From: Microbacterium sp. LWH7-1.2
GTDB lineage: Bacteria; Actinomycetota; Actinomycetes; Actinomycetales; Microbacteriaceae
Length of the DNA stretch: 64,000 nucleotides
Assembly: GCF_038397755.1 (NCBI RefSeq)
Contig: NZ_CP151637.1
Location: forward strand, 3,100,001-3,164,000
Direction: 5' to 3'
Shown here: in pieces, positions 43,731 to 52,106 of the stretch
Position numbering within the stretch: the stretch's first letter is position 1
How the letters are laid out: every line of letters starts with the position of its first letter
Notes under the pieces: generated by a model
The model's input: only the letters and a program-made list of their open reading frames with translations
What the model was told of the DNA's origin: nothing
The model's database searches: none
Made by a program: the position numbers and the translations under genes

Positions 43731-44689
43731 CAGAAGTACCCGTCCTTCTTGCGGTCCTCCATGGCCGCCTCGCTGAGGCGGTCGTCGGCGCGGGTGGCGC
43801 CGCGTTCGGTGATCGTGGAGATGCCCACCTCGGCGACGATCGCGGCGAGGTCCGCGGCATCCGACTCCACCGCTCCGGTGCAGCTCATGTCGCCGACCGT
43901 GCGGTAGCGCACCGTGCGGCGCTCGACGGTCTCGTTCTCGCGCGGGGGCGAGAACGGGCCGACGGGACGCCACATGCCGTCGCGGGCGTACACGTCGCGC
44001 TCGTGTGCGAAGTACAGCGGCGGCAGCGCGATGCCCTCGCGCTCGATGTAGCGCCAGACGTCGAGCTCGGTCCAGTTCGAGATCGGGAAGGCGCGCACGT
44101 GCTGACCCGGCGTGTGGCGGCCGTTGTAGAGACTCCAGAGCTCGGGACGCTGGTTGCGCGGGTCCCACTGGCCGAACTCGTCGCGCAGCGAGATGATGCG
44201 CTCCTTCGCCCGGGCCTTGTCCTCGTCGCGACGTGCGCCGCCGAAGACGGCGTCGTGGCGGCCGGCGGCGATCGCGTCGAGCAGCGGCAGCGTCTGCAGC
44301 GGGTTGCGGGTGCCGTCGGCGCGTTCCTGCAGGCGGCCGTCGTCGATGTAGTCCTGCACGCGGGCGACTTCCAGACGGATGCCGAGGCGCTCGACGGTCT
44401 CGTCGCGGAAGGCGAGGACCTCGGGGAAGTTGTGGCCGGTGTCGACGTGAAGCACCGGGAAGGGCACCTTGCCCGGCGCGAACGCCTTGGTCGCGAGGTG
44501 CAGCACCACGACGGAGTCCTTGCCGCCGGAGAACAGCAGCACGGGCCGCTCGAACTCGGCGACGACCTCGCGGATGACGTGGATCGCCTCGGCCTCGAGC
44601 AGGTCGAGCGTGGACAGCGCACTCTGCCCGGTCGTCGAGCGAGCAGGGAACGAGCGAGTCGAAACGTCCTGAGTGTTCGAGAGGGTCAT
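43730..44689 (-). CDS. cysD: Sulfate adenylyltransferase subunit 2
   Basis: The 319-residue PP-loop protein has the ATP-pyrophosphatase motif LLFSGGKDSVVVLHLATKAF, LHVDTGHNFPEVLAFRDE, FGGARRDEDKARAKERI and the C-terminal DRLSEAAMEDRKKDGYF. Together with CysN it makes adenosine 5'-phosphosulfate. ATG 44689 overlaps the cysH stop (ATGA), so cysH, cysD and cysN are translationally coupled. Confidence 0.96.
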   Translation of the reverse strand: MTLSNTQDVSTRSFPARSTTGQSALSTLDLLEAEAIHVIREVVAEFERPVLLFSGGKDSVVVLHLATKAFAPGKVPFPVLHVDTGHNFPEVLAFRDETVERLGIRLEVARVQDYIDDGRLQERADGTRNPLQTLPLLDAIAAGRHDAVFGGARRDEDKARAKERIISLRDEFGQWDPRNQRPELWSLYNGRHTPGQHVRAFPISNWTELDVWRYIEREGIALPPLYFAHERDVYARDGMWRPVGPFSPPRENETVERRTVRYRTVGDMSCTGAVESDAADLAAIVAEVGISTITERGATRADDRLSEAAMEDRKKDGYF

Positions 44690-45429
44690 TCGTGGAGCCC
44701 GCATTCGGTCTTCGAGGAGCCGGCCCAGCGGCCGGATCGGGGGTCTTCGCCGGGCGCGACCGGCTTCGTGCACGGCTCGCAGCCGATCGAGGGGTAGCCG
44801 AACCCGACGAGCAGGTTCACCGGCGCCTTGTGCGCGGCGGCGTACTCGAGCACGTCGTCGAAGCTCCACGCGGCGACCGGGTTCACCTTCACCAAGCCGT
44901 TGCGCTCGTCCCACGTCACGAGGGGCGTGTTCGTGCGGGTCGGCGCCTCGTCGCGGCGCACACCCGTGAACCACACCTCGTAGCCGCCGAGGGCGCCCTG
45001 CAGGGGCGCGACCTTGCGACGCGCGCAGCACAGGCTGGGGTCGCGCTCGAAGAGCTTCGCGCCGAACTCGGCGTCCTGCTCCGCGACGGTCTGGTCGGGC
45101 GTGATGTCGACGATCCGCACGTCGAGCGCGCGCTGCACCTCGTCGCGCGTCGCGTACGTCTCCGTGAAGTGGTACCCGGTGTCGAGGAAGAGCACGTCGA
45201 CGCCGGGCAGCTGCTCGGCCACGAGGTGGGGGAGAGCGGCGTCGGCCATCGAGCAGGCGACGGCCGCGGCATCCGTTCCGAAATTCCGTGCGACCCACGC
45301 GACCACCTCGGCGGCGGATGCCTCGTGGTCGGTCAGGCTGCCGAGCTCGAGGTTGCCCTGTTCGGCGAGGGCGGCGAGCTCTTCGTGCGAGCGCTTGACG
45401 GCCACGCGGGGGGCGAGCGAGACGGTCAC
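44686..45429 (-). CDS. cysH: Adenylylsulfate (APS) reductase
   Basis: The 247-residue protein has the PP-loop-like SMADAALPHLV and VLFLDTGYHFTETYATRDEV. It has four extra cysteines as Cys134-Cys135 (LCCARRK) and Cys217/Cys220 (GCEPC), the [4Fe-4S] signature of APS reductases that PAPS reductases lack. The terminal KTECGLHE carries the catalytic Cys243. It reduces APS to sulfite using thioredoxin. The GTG start overlaps the sulfite reductase stop. Confidence 0.94.
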   Translation of the reverse strand: MTVSLAPRVAVKRSHEELAALAEQGNLELGSLTDHEASAAEVVAWVARNFGTDAAAVACSMADAALPHLVAEQLPGVDVLFLDTGYHFTETYATRDEVQRALDVRIVDITPDQTVAEQDAEFGAKLFERDPSLCCARRKVAPLQGALGGYEVWFTGVRRDEAPTRTNTPLVTWDERNGLVKVNPVAAWSFDDVLEYAAAHKAPVNLLVGFGYPSIGCEPCTKPVAPGEDPRSGRWAGSSKTECGLHE

Positions 45430-47159
45430 TGGAGGGCCTCCTCTTCGGCGCGGTGGGCCCACTGGGCGAACGTCTCGTCGGCGGCCACGTCGCGGTCGGC
45501 GAGGAAGCGCTTGACGACGCGCTCGGTGTAGTCGGCGATGCCGTCGGCGGCGACCTTGAGGCCGCGAACGGTGCGGCCGAGGCCGGCGTCGTCGCGGTCG
45601 GCGCTGACCAGCCCACCGCCGAGGTGCACCTGGTAGCCGGGAACCTGCTCGCCGTCGATCGTGACCAGCTGGCCCTTGAGGCCGATGTCGGCGGTCTGGA
45701 TGCGGGCGCACGAGTTGGGGCAGCCGTTGACGTGGAGCGAGATCGGATGCGGCAGCTCGAACTGCTCGAGACGCTTCTCGAGGTCGAGCACCGCCGCCGT
45801 CGCGTAGGCCTTGGTCTCGACAATCGCGAGCTTGCAGAACTCGATGCCGGTGCAGGCGATCGTGCCGCGGCGGATGAGGCTCGGACGCGCCGACAGGCCC
45901 AGTTCGTCGAGGCCCGCGATGAACGACTCGACGTTCTCCTCGGCGATGTCGAGGAACACGAGCTTCTGATGCGGCGTGGTGCGCAGCCGCGTCGAGCCGT
46001 GGGCTTCGAGCAGGTCGGCGAGCCTCGCGAGCGTCAGGCCCGAGACGCGGCCGACGATCGGCGTCGCCCCGATGTAGAAGCGACCGTCCTTCTGCCTGTG
46101 CACGCCGACGTGGTCGCCCTGCGTGAGCGGCTTCGGGGCGGCGGGACCGTCGGGCAGGGCGTAGCCGAGGTACTCGTCCTGCAGCACCTGGCGGAACTTC
46201 TCGGCGCCCCACTCAGCGAGCAGGAACTTCAGGCGCGCCTTGTTGCGCAGGCGCCGGTAGCCGTAGTCGCGGAAGATCTGCGCGACGCCGTGCCAGGCAT
46301 CCGCGACCCGCTCCGGCGAGACGAAGACGCCGAGGCGCTCCGCAAGGCGCGGGGTGGTCGAGAGGCCGCCGCCGACCCACAGGTCGTAGCCGATGCCGAG
46401 CTCGGGGTGCTCGACCGCGACGAAGGCGACGTCGTTGATCTCGTGCACGACGTCCTGGCTCGGGTGGCCGGTGATCGCGGACTTGAACTTGCGCGGCAGG
46501 TTCGCAAGCGTCTCGTCGCCGATGAAGCGCGACGAGATCTCGTCGATCTGCGGCGTCGGGTCGATCAGCTCGTCGGCCGAGATGCCCGCGACGGGGGAGC
46601 CGAGGATGACGCGGGGCACGTCGCCGCACGCCTCGGTCGTGCCGAGGCCGACGGCCTCGAGGCGGCGCCAGATCTCGGGCACGTCCTCGACGCGCACCCA
46701 GTGCAGCTGCACGTTCTGGCGGTCGGTGAGGTCGGCGGTGTCGCGTGCGAAGTCGGTGGAGATGCCGGCGATGACGCGCAGCTGCTCGGTGGTGAGCTGG
46801 CCGCCGTCGATGCGCACGCGCATCATGAAGTACTCGTCCTCGAGTTCCTCGGGCGTGAGGGTCGCGGTGCGGCCGCCGTCGATGCCGGGCTTGCGCTGCG
46901 TGTAGAGGCCCCAGACGCGGAACCGCCCGTGCAGGTCGGTCGGGTCGATCGAGGCGAAGCCACCCTGCGAGTAGACGTTCTCGATGCGGTCGCGGACACT
47001 CAGACCGTTGTCGACCTGCTTCCACTCCTCGTTGCCGTTGAGCGGGGTGGTGCCGTCGACCTTCCACTGGCCGTTCGGCTTCGACGACGCGCGCGGCGGG
47101 CGCACGGCCGCGCGCGGGCGCTCTGCGGCTTCGCGCGCTTCGGTGTCGCTGATGGTCAC
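45426..47159 (-). CDS. sir: Ferredoxin-dependent sulfite reductase (siroheme, 4Fe-4S)
   Basis: This 577-residue protein of the nitrite/sulfite reductase family has two ferrodoxin-like half domains and the siroheme/[4Fe-4S] ligands in TIACTGIEFCKLA and HVNGCPNSCARIQ. It reduces sulfite to sulfide with six electrons from ferredoxin. GTG 47159 was chosen because GGAGG lies about 10 bases upstream; ATG 47216, in frame, would add 19 residues with no ribosome site. The 170-base leader holds no riboswitch that I recognise. It is first in the sir-cysH-cysD-cysN operon. Confidence 0.92.
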   Translation of the reverse strand: MTISDTEAREAAERPRAAVRPPRASSKPNGQWKVDGTTPLNGNEEWKQVDNGLSVRDRIENVYSQGGFASIDPTDLHGRFRVWGLYTQRKPGIDGGRTATLTPEELEDEYFMMRVRIDGGQLTTEQLRVIAGISTDFARDTADLTDRQNVQLHWVRVEDVPEIWRRLEAVGLGTTEACGDVPRVILGSPVAGISADELIDPTPQIDEISSRFIGDETLANLPRKFKSAITGHPSQDVVHEINDVAFVAVEHPELGIGYDLWVGGGLSTTPRLAERLGVFVSPERVADAWHGVAQIFRDYGYRRLRNKARLKFLLAEWGAEKFRQVLQDEYLGYALPDGPAAPKPLTQGDHVGVHRQKDGRFYIGATPIVGRVSGLTLARLADLLEAHGSTRLRTTPHQKLVFLDIAEENVESFIAGLDELGLSARPSLIRRGTIACTGIEFCKLAIVETKAYATAAVLDLEKRLEQFELPHPISLHVNGCPNSCARIQTADIGLKGQLVTIDGEQVPGYQVHLGGGLVSADRDDAGLGRTVRGLKVAADGIADYTERVVKRFLADRDVAADETFAQWAHRAEEEALQ

Positions 47160-47329
47160 GGTGGCCTCCGGGGTGATTCCCGGGGCGTCCCCCGGGCGGG
47201 ACCCTATCGAGTCCATTCCGCGAATCTAGAAGCGGTCGCGCGTGAGACCTATCCGAGCGTCAAGAGGCGTTAACCGACGTAATGGGGCGTCACACAGTTG
47301 CGAGTGCGGCCTTTGTGGACTCGATCCGA

Positions 47330-48019
47330 CTACCTTGCGGCTTCGTTGTAGCGATCGACCACGATGTCGACGAGGGATGCCGGCGGCTCATCGGCGCCGA
47401 GCAGAGGCGGCGCGACGGGGGCGCCTGCGGCGAGCCGCACGGCGAGGTCGTGGAAGTAGCCCGGGGCGAGAAGGTAGTCGGCCACGACGACGCGCCCGGC
47501 GTGCTCGCCGGCCTGGGCGACTGCGACGTCGACGCGCGGGTCTGCCGCCGCGAGGAAGCCGACCGTGACCTCCCGGTCGAGTCTGGCGCTCAGCATCCGT
47601 CCGATCTCGCGGCAGTCCTCGTTCGCGCGGTCGTCAGTGGAGCCCGCCACCGCGAGCACGAGGGCGTCGTCCGGACCGAGGGGTTCCAGACGCGCGATCA
47701 GTGCGTCCACCAGGCGCGGGTCCGGACCGAGCGCCGGGGCGATCACGACGCCGTCCCGCCCCGCGGACTGCTCGATGAGGTCGACCCGCACGTGATACCC
47801 CGCTGAGAGCAGCAGGGGCACGATCACGACGGGCGCCCCCTCCGGGATCGCGTCGAGGGATGCTGCGACATCGGGCTGCTGCACGTCCACGTGCCCGAGC
47901 CGCACCGTGACGTCGGGGAGGCGTCGTGCGACGGCATCCACCAGCGACGCGACGGCCGCCTGCCCCGCGGGCGACGACGTTCCGTGCGAGATGGCGAGGA
48001 GCGCGGGCGCGGTGGTCAC
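47330..48019 (-). CDS. Sirohydrochlorin ferrochelatase-like protein (CbiX/SirB family)
   Basis: The 229-residue protein begins LLAISHGTSSPAGQAAVASL with the metal-coordinating histidine of class II chelatases, has PLLLSAGYHVRVDL with the second His, and ends with a second, degenerate half (VVADYLLAPGYFHDLA). It should insert Fe2+ into sirohydrochlorin to give siroheme. It is 170 bases upstream of sir in the same direction. A precorrin-2 dehydrogenase gene is not found in this window. GTG 48019 is the start that gives the family N-terminus. Confidence 0.9.
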   Translation of the reverse strand: MTTAPALLAISHGTSSPAGQAAVASLVDAVARRLPDVTVRLGHVDVQQPDVAASLDAIPEGAPVVIVPLLLSAGYHVRVDLIEQSAGRDGVVIAPALGPDPRLVDALIARLEPLGPDDALVLAVAGSTDDRANEDCREIGRMLSARLDREVTVGFLAAADPRVDVAVAQAGEHAGRVVVADYLLAPGYFHDLAVRLAAGAPVAPPLLGADEPPASLVDIVVDRYNEAAR

Positions 48020-48067
48020 GCGCCCATTGTGCCCCCGGCTTGTGTCGCGCGTGTGACGGCGTCCGTG

Positions 48068-48136
48068 CCGAGAAATCACGAACGCGGCGAGACACCATGC
48101 CGGGCATGGTGTCTCGCCGCGAATATGGTTTCTCGG
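48068..48136. repeat. Large intergenic hairpin element
   Basis: CGCGGCGAGACACCATGCC (48083-48101) and its exact complement (48103-48121) form a 19-bp stem around one central base. Outer arms CCGAGAAA (48068-48075) and TTTCTCGG (48129-48136) extend it beyond mismatched segments. It lies between two same-strand genes. Its size and GGCGAGA/TCTCGCC motifs recall the element at 61464-61537; a REP-like mobile hairpin or a terminator are both possible. Confidence 0.7.
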
Positions 48137-48164
48137 CGGGTGTCGAGATCACGGATGCTGCGGC

Positions 48165-49124
48165 TCAGGCCGCGCCGGACTCCCGGCCGCGTGCGAAGCC
48201 GGCGTCGAAGCCGCGCTCGTACGCCTGCTGGGTGCGGCGTCCGCCGTGGTCGCCGCGACCGTGGCCGTGGTGACCGCCGCGGTGACCGTGCTCGCCGTGC
48301 GGGTGGCCGTGGGCCTCGTGGTCGTGGTGGCCGTGGCCGGCGTGCGGGTGGTGACCGCCGTGGTGACCGGGGCCGGCGTGCGGGTGGCCGTGGGCCTCAT
48401 GGTCGTGGTGGCCGTGGCCGGCGTGCGGGTGGTGGCCGTGGCATCCGTCATCTCCGTAGCCGCGCATCGGCTCGTCGAAGCGCTCGGCGGGGTGGCCGGG
48501 GCGCCCGGGACCGAAGCCGCGGTGACGGTTGCGGCCGTAGCCGTCGTGCACGTCGGGGTCGAACGGACGCGGACGCCCGCCGAAGCCGGGGCCGAAGCCG
48601 GGGCCGAATGCCCCGAAACCGGGACGGGAGCGCGGACCGAAGCCGGGCCGCCCGAAGCCGCCGAAGCCGCGCTCGGGGCCGGTGGTGTTCTCGTCCCAGC
48701 CGAGCTCGCGGGCGATCGCCTCGAGGGAGCCGGTCAGCGCCGCATAGGCCTCGTCGTCGCCGACGGCGGCGACCACACGGGTGCGGATGCCGCCCACGAT
48801 CGCGCCGATGCGCTCCTTCTCGGAGCGGCCGAGGTCGGTCAGGGTCCACGTTCCGTCGCCCTGCTCCTCGGCCCAGCCGCGCTCCTCGAGGCCGCGCAGA
48901 CGCTTGCCCTTGCGAGCGAGACGCTCACGGAACTCGGGGGCGTCGATGTCGCCCGACAGCACGTTCAGCAGCATCCAGTCGCGTCGCGTGATGCCCTCGG
49001 CCTCGAGCGCCGACGCGAACTGGCGCGTCAACAGACCGTCGACCGCGCGCAGCCAGTAGCCGAGCGGCCGCTCGTCGGCGGGGCGGGTGGTGTCGTTCTC
49101 TTCGTTGTCGTTGATGTCGTTCAT
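48165..49124 (-). CDS. MarR-type regulator with long histidine-rich C-terminal tail
   Basis: In this 319-residue protein, residues about 15-125 form a MarR-like winged helix (PLGYWLRAVDGLLTRQFASA, LEERGWAEEQGDGTWTLTDL). Residues about 145-215 are Gly/Phe/Arg-rich, and about 225-300 hold 29 histidines in HGHH, HPHA and HDHEAH patterns, a likely metal-binding segment. Two 27-residue units are tandem duplicates. It is divergent from a second MarR gene with its own His-rich segment across a shared palindrome. Metal sensing is an inference; no metal transporter is adjacent. Confidence 0.82.
   Translation of the reverse strand: MNDINDNEENDTTRPADERPLGYWLRAVDGLLTRQFASALEAEGITRRDWMLLNVLSGDIDAPEFRERLARKGKRLRGLEERGWAEEQGDGTWTLTDLGRSEKERIGAIVGGIRTRVVAAVGDDEAYAALTGSLEAIARELGWDENTTGPERGFGGFGRPGFGPRSRPGFGAFGPGFGPGFGGRPRPFDPDVHDGYGRNRHRGFGPGRPGHPAERFDEPMRGYGDDGCHGHHPHAGHGHHDHEAHGHPHAGPGHHGGHHPHAGHGHHDHEAHGHPHGEHGHRGGHHGHGRGDHGGRRTQQAYERGFDAGFARGRESGAA
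48296..48434. repeat. Tandem 81-bp repeat in the His-rich coding region
   Basis: A 58-base unit at 48296-48353 recurs at 48377-48434 with a single mismatch, period 81 bases (27 codons). It encodes the duplicated HHPHAGHGHHDHEAHGHPH unit. Copy number may vary between strains by slippage. Confidence 0.85.
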
Positions 49125-49164
49125 GGGAAAGTCCTTTCGAGGACGGCTCGGAGGGCCGCCGGGT

Positions 49165-49234
49165 GATACATGTCGAAGTGCATGTACATGCAGTGTGACA
49201 TGTATCAGAGATGCATGTCAAGTGGCATGTACAT
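49165..49234. promoter_or_regulatory. Nested palindromic operator between two divergent MarR genes
   Basis: The block 49165-49206 is a symmetric 42-bp dyad: GATACATGTC, 5 bases, the palindrome GCATGTACATGC, 5 bases, GACATGTATC. Further half-sites GCATGTC (49213-49219) and GGCATGTACAT (49224-49234) follow up to the ribosome site of the rightward gene. Such repeated ACATGT words are typical MarR binding sites, so both regulators probably bind here and control each other. Confidence 0.8.
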
Positions 49235-49241
49235 TGGAGGA

Positions 49242-49847
49242 ATGCCGTCCACTCCCGACGACCCGTCCGAGGCGATCGCCGCCGCCCTCGCCCGCCTGCG
49301 CGGACGACGGGGCCCTCGCCCGCCATGGATGGAAGGCCCGGGCCCGCACTCGGCGGGCCCTCACGCACACGGCCACGCCGGCCCCCACGGTCACGGCGGC
49401 GACGGCGCGGAGCACGTCCACGCAGACGGCACGACCCACGGGTTCCCCGGTCGCGGCGGTCCATGGGGTCGCGGGGCACCACCCTGGGCCGGGGGCGGGC
49501 GCTTCGGCGGCCCGGCACGCATGAGGCTCCTCGAGGCGCTGGCCGCAGCATCCCACCCGCTCTCGGTGGGGGAGATCGCCGACGCCGTGGGCGTCGATCA
49601 GCCTCGCGCGTCGCGACTCGTCCAGCAGGCCGTCGCGATGGATCTGGTGCGGCGCGAGGCGGACCCCGACGACGCCCGCCGCACGCGCGTCGCATTGACG
49701 GACACCGGCACCCGACTGGTGCGCGGATTCCGTGGCGAACGCCGCGAGGCGATCGACTCGGCTCTCGCCGCCTTCACCGACGAGGAGCGCGCCGAGCTCG
49801 CGCGCCTGCTGACCAAGCTCGCTGATTCCTGGCCCAACGCGTCGTAG
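49242..49847 (+). CDS. MarR-family regulator with histidine-rich N-terminal segment
   Basis: In this 201-residue protein, residues about 25-65 hold nine histidines in GPHAHGHAGPHGHGG and AEHVHADGTTHGF; residues about 85-195 are a standard MarR winged helix (MRLLEALAAASHPLSVGEIA, QPRASRLVQQAVAMDLVRRE, DPDDARRTRVALTDTG). ATG 49242 follows TTGGAGGA; upstream in-frame codons fall inside the operator and give a Met/Cys-rich artefact. The divergent partner has a His-rich tail at the opposite end. The pair suggests a metal-responsive switch, but the ligand is not shown. Confidence 0.85.
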   Translation: MPSTPDDPSEAIAAALARLRGRRGPRPPWMEGPGPHSAGPHAHGHAGPHGHGGDGAEHVHADGTTHGFPGRGGPWGRGAPPWAGGGRFGGPARMRLLEALAAASHPLSVGEIADAVGVDQPRASRLVQQAVAMDLVRREADPDDARRTRVALTDTGTRLVRGFRGERREAIDSALAAFTDEERAELARLLTKLADSWPNAS

Positions 49848-49938
49848 TCGCGGGGCCCACTGCTACGCGCTGGTCCGGCACGTTTCGACTCGCAAGCTCG
49901 CTCGACGACCGGTGTCCCGGCCGCGATACGGGCCTAGG

Positions 49939-51984
49939 TCAGAAGCTGGTGACGAGATCGCCGAGCACGGCCTCGAGCTTCGACGGGTCGGTCGCGTCGT
50001 AGTAGTGCGCGCCCGTCGCGCTCGAGATGGACTGCAGCGTCGCCACGTCGGCGTCGGCGCCGTAGGCGAGCGTGAAGATGAGCACCGGCGTCGCGTGGTG
50101 CATGTCCTTCAGGTTCGCGAGCATCTGGTCGGCGCCGATGGTCGGGGCGTTCGGGGTGTCGTTCTCGCCGTCCGAGAGCAGCACGATCGCGTTGATGTGG
50201 TCGCTCGACCACGATGCCGACTGCTGCGCCGCGAACGTGTCGACCGCCTGGTAGAGCGGGGTGTCGCCCATCGAGGTGATCCCGCCGAGCGCGCCGAGGA
50301 AGCCGTCGCGCGCCGAGCCGATGTCGGAGACCGGCGACACGAGACCCGGGACCATCGCGCCGTCGGGCGCCTGTGCGAAGGCGGCGAGGCCGACGTCGTC
50401 GCCGTTCGTGAAGTGGCCGAGGGCGGCCTCGATCGCCTTGCGGGCCTGGGTGAGCTTCGTGTCGCTCGCCGAGATGGGCTCGTCCATCGATCCCGACACG
50501 TCGAGGAGGAACAGCACGTTCGCCCGCTTGCGGACGTCGGGGAACGACGCCTGCACCGCGGTCACGACGTCGGCACCGGGGAAGGCGAGCATGCCGCCCT
50601 GCTCACCGTCCAGCTGCCCGACCTGCTGGACGCCCTCGTCGAGGTCACGGTTGAGGTCGCGGTAGCCCGCGGTGCGCACGGCCGCCTGGCCCTGCGCGGT
50701 CTGCGTGAACCGGATGAAGTCGGCCGCCGCCTCCGACTCGACCGGGTCGATCCACCCACCGGTGAGACGCATGACGGGGTTGTCGGCCGTGTAGTAGCCG
50801 TCGGCGGGGTAGATCGGCACGAGCTGCTCGGCCGGCGGATCGGCCTGCGTGCGGGTGATCCCGTCGCGGCTCGTGATGCCGCGGTTGTAATCCCACACCG
50901 ACTTCTCGTCGACGATGACCGCCGAGAGGAAGTCGGCGGCGGAACCGGATGCCTCGGCCTGGCGTGCGTGCCAGAGGAAGTGCTCGGGCGTGGCCATGTA
51001 ATGGCTCGTCGCCGTCTCGTTCTCGTGCACCTGCGCCTGCACGGCGGGGTCCTTCACCTGGGGGGCGGTGAAGTCCGTCATCGAGCCGGCGGCGGTGCCG
51101 TAGGACGCGAACATCGCGGCCTCACCGCTCGTCGCGACGAGCGGGCTCGTCTTGCCCAGCTTGAACGCCCCCCACTCGGGGTGCCCGAGGCCGCTCCAGA
51201 GGTCGGGGTCGCCCGCGGACTCGAAGATCTCGGCCCACGTCGGCGATTCGGCATCCCACCCGATCGCCGCAGCCAGGTCCTCGGGCATGGCCAGCACGAT
51301 GTCGGAGAGCGCGACGCTCGTGCCCTCGGCGCGGAGGCTGGTCGCGCCATCGGCCTGCGCCACGTCGACCCACGTCGACGAGTCGGGCAGCCACACGGTG
51401 GGCTTCTGGTCGTCGGCGAGGTTCGGGAAGCCGGTCGCCACGACGGCCGCGGCGACGCCCGACTTCTCGCGGCTCGTGGTGACCGTCACGCACGAGCCCG
51501 CGACGTTGCGCGGCTGGCTGTTGTAAGCGGCGGCGAGCCCTTCGACCATTTCGGCGTTCTCGAACGAGGACAGCACCTGCACGGTCGTGCAGGGCTCCGC
51601 GCCGGCGGTGGCGGCGGGCTCGTCCTCGGGGAAGACCATCGGCTCGGCGACGGCGGGCGCCTCGGGAGCGGGGCCGGCGGCCGGCTGCTCGGTGCCGGCG
51701 AGGTTCGAGATGATGGCGTACGACACGGTGCCGATCGAGCCGACCAGCACCACGATGCCGACGATCGTCGTCGCGATGATCGCCTGACGGCGGCGCTTGC
51801 GACGGCGCTCGCGGCGCTCGTCGATCGCGGACGGCTTCCTCGGCTTCGACGCCGCGGTGGCGGTCGAGAAGGTCGGGGCGGGGGTCGGCGAAGACGCCGA
51901 TGTCTCGGGTGCGGTCTTCGGCTCGGAGGTCTGGCCCCGGCGGGGGCCAGGGGCGTCTTCGTTGCCGCGCGTTCCATCGCGCAT
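49939..51984 (-). CDS. Membrane-anchored solute-binding plus von Willebrand A domain protein
   Basis: This 681-residue protein has a cytoplasmic Pro/Ser/Thr-rich N-terminus, basic RRERRRKRRR, and one transmembrane helix (AIIATTIVGIVVLVGSIGTVSYAII, about 68-92). It then has an external solute-binding-protein-like region (TVQVLSSFENAEMVEGLAAA, AIGWDAESPTWAEIFESAGD) and a C-terminal VWA domain with the MIDAS motif DVSGSM and LLSDGEND. Its function is unknown; metal-dependent protein binding at the cell surface is plausible. It stands alone between the MarR gene and membrane protein genes. Confidence 0.85.
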   Translation of the reverse strand: MRDGTRGNEDAPGPRRGQTSEPKTAPETSASSPTPAPTFSTATAASKPRKPSAIDERRERRRKRRRQAIIATTIVGIVVLVGSIGTVSYAIISNLAGTEQPAAGPAPEAPAVAEPMVFPEDEPAATAGAEPCTTVQVLSSFENAEMVEGLAAAYNSQPRNVAGSCVTVTTSREKSGVAAAVVATGFPNLADDQKPTVWLPDSSTWVDVAQADGATSLRAEGTSVALSDIVLAMPEDLAAAIGWDAESPTWAEIFESAGDPDLWSGLGHPEWGAFKLGKTSPLVATSGEAAMFASYGTAAGSMTDFTAPQVKDPAVQAQVHENETATSHYMATPEHFLWHARQAEASGSAADFLSAVIVDEKSVWDYNRGITSRDGITRTQADPPAEQLVPIYPADGYYTADNPVMRLTGGWIDPVESEAAADFIRFTQTAQGQAAVRTAGYRDLNRDLDEGVQQVGQLDGEQGGMLAFPGADVVTAVQASFPDVRKRANVLFLLDVSGSMDEPISASDTKLTQARKAIEAALGHFTNGDDVGLAAFAQAPDGAMVPGLVSPVSDIGSARDGFLGALGGITSMGDTPLYQAVDTFAAQQSASWSSDHINAIVLLSDGENDTPNAPTIGADQMLANLKDMHHATPVLIFTLAYGADADVATLQSISSATGAHYYDATDPSKLEAVLGDLVTSF

Positions 51985-52106
51985 GGGGGGTGATCCTCAA
52001 AGCGGGTACGGCTGTTAGGCCGGGCGGGGGGCACCGGTCCCAAGTCCGGTGTGGCTAGAGCCTAACCCGAGTGATGTTGCGAGGCGAGGGCGAGGACGCC
52101 GTGAGA

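Noticed and set aside
47160..47329. A possible SAM or cobalamin riboswitch before sir
   Set aside because: I could not find the conserved cores of these riboswitches; only GC-rich segments are visible.
49170..49241. A Met/Cys-rich N-terminal extension or leader peptide of the second MarR gene
   Set aside because: It is translated operator DNA (repeated ACATGT words); the ribosome site lies directly before ATG 49242.
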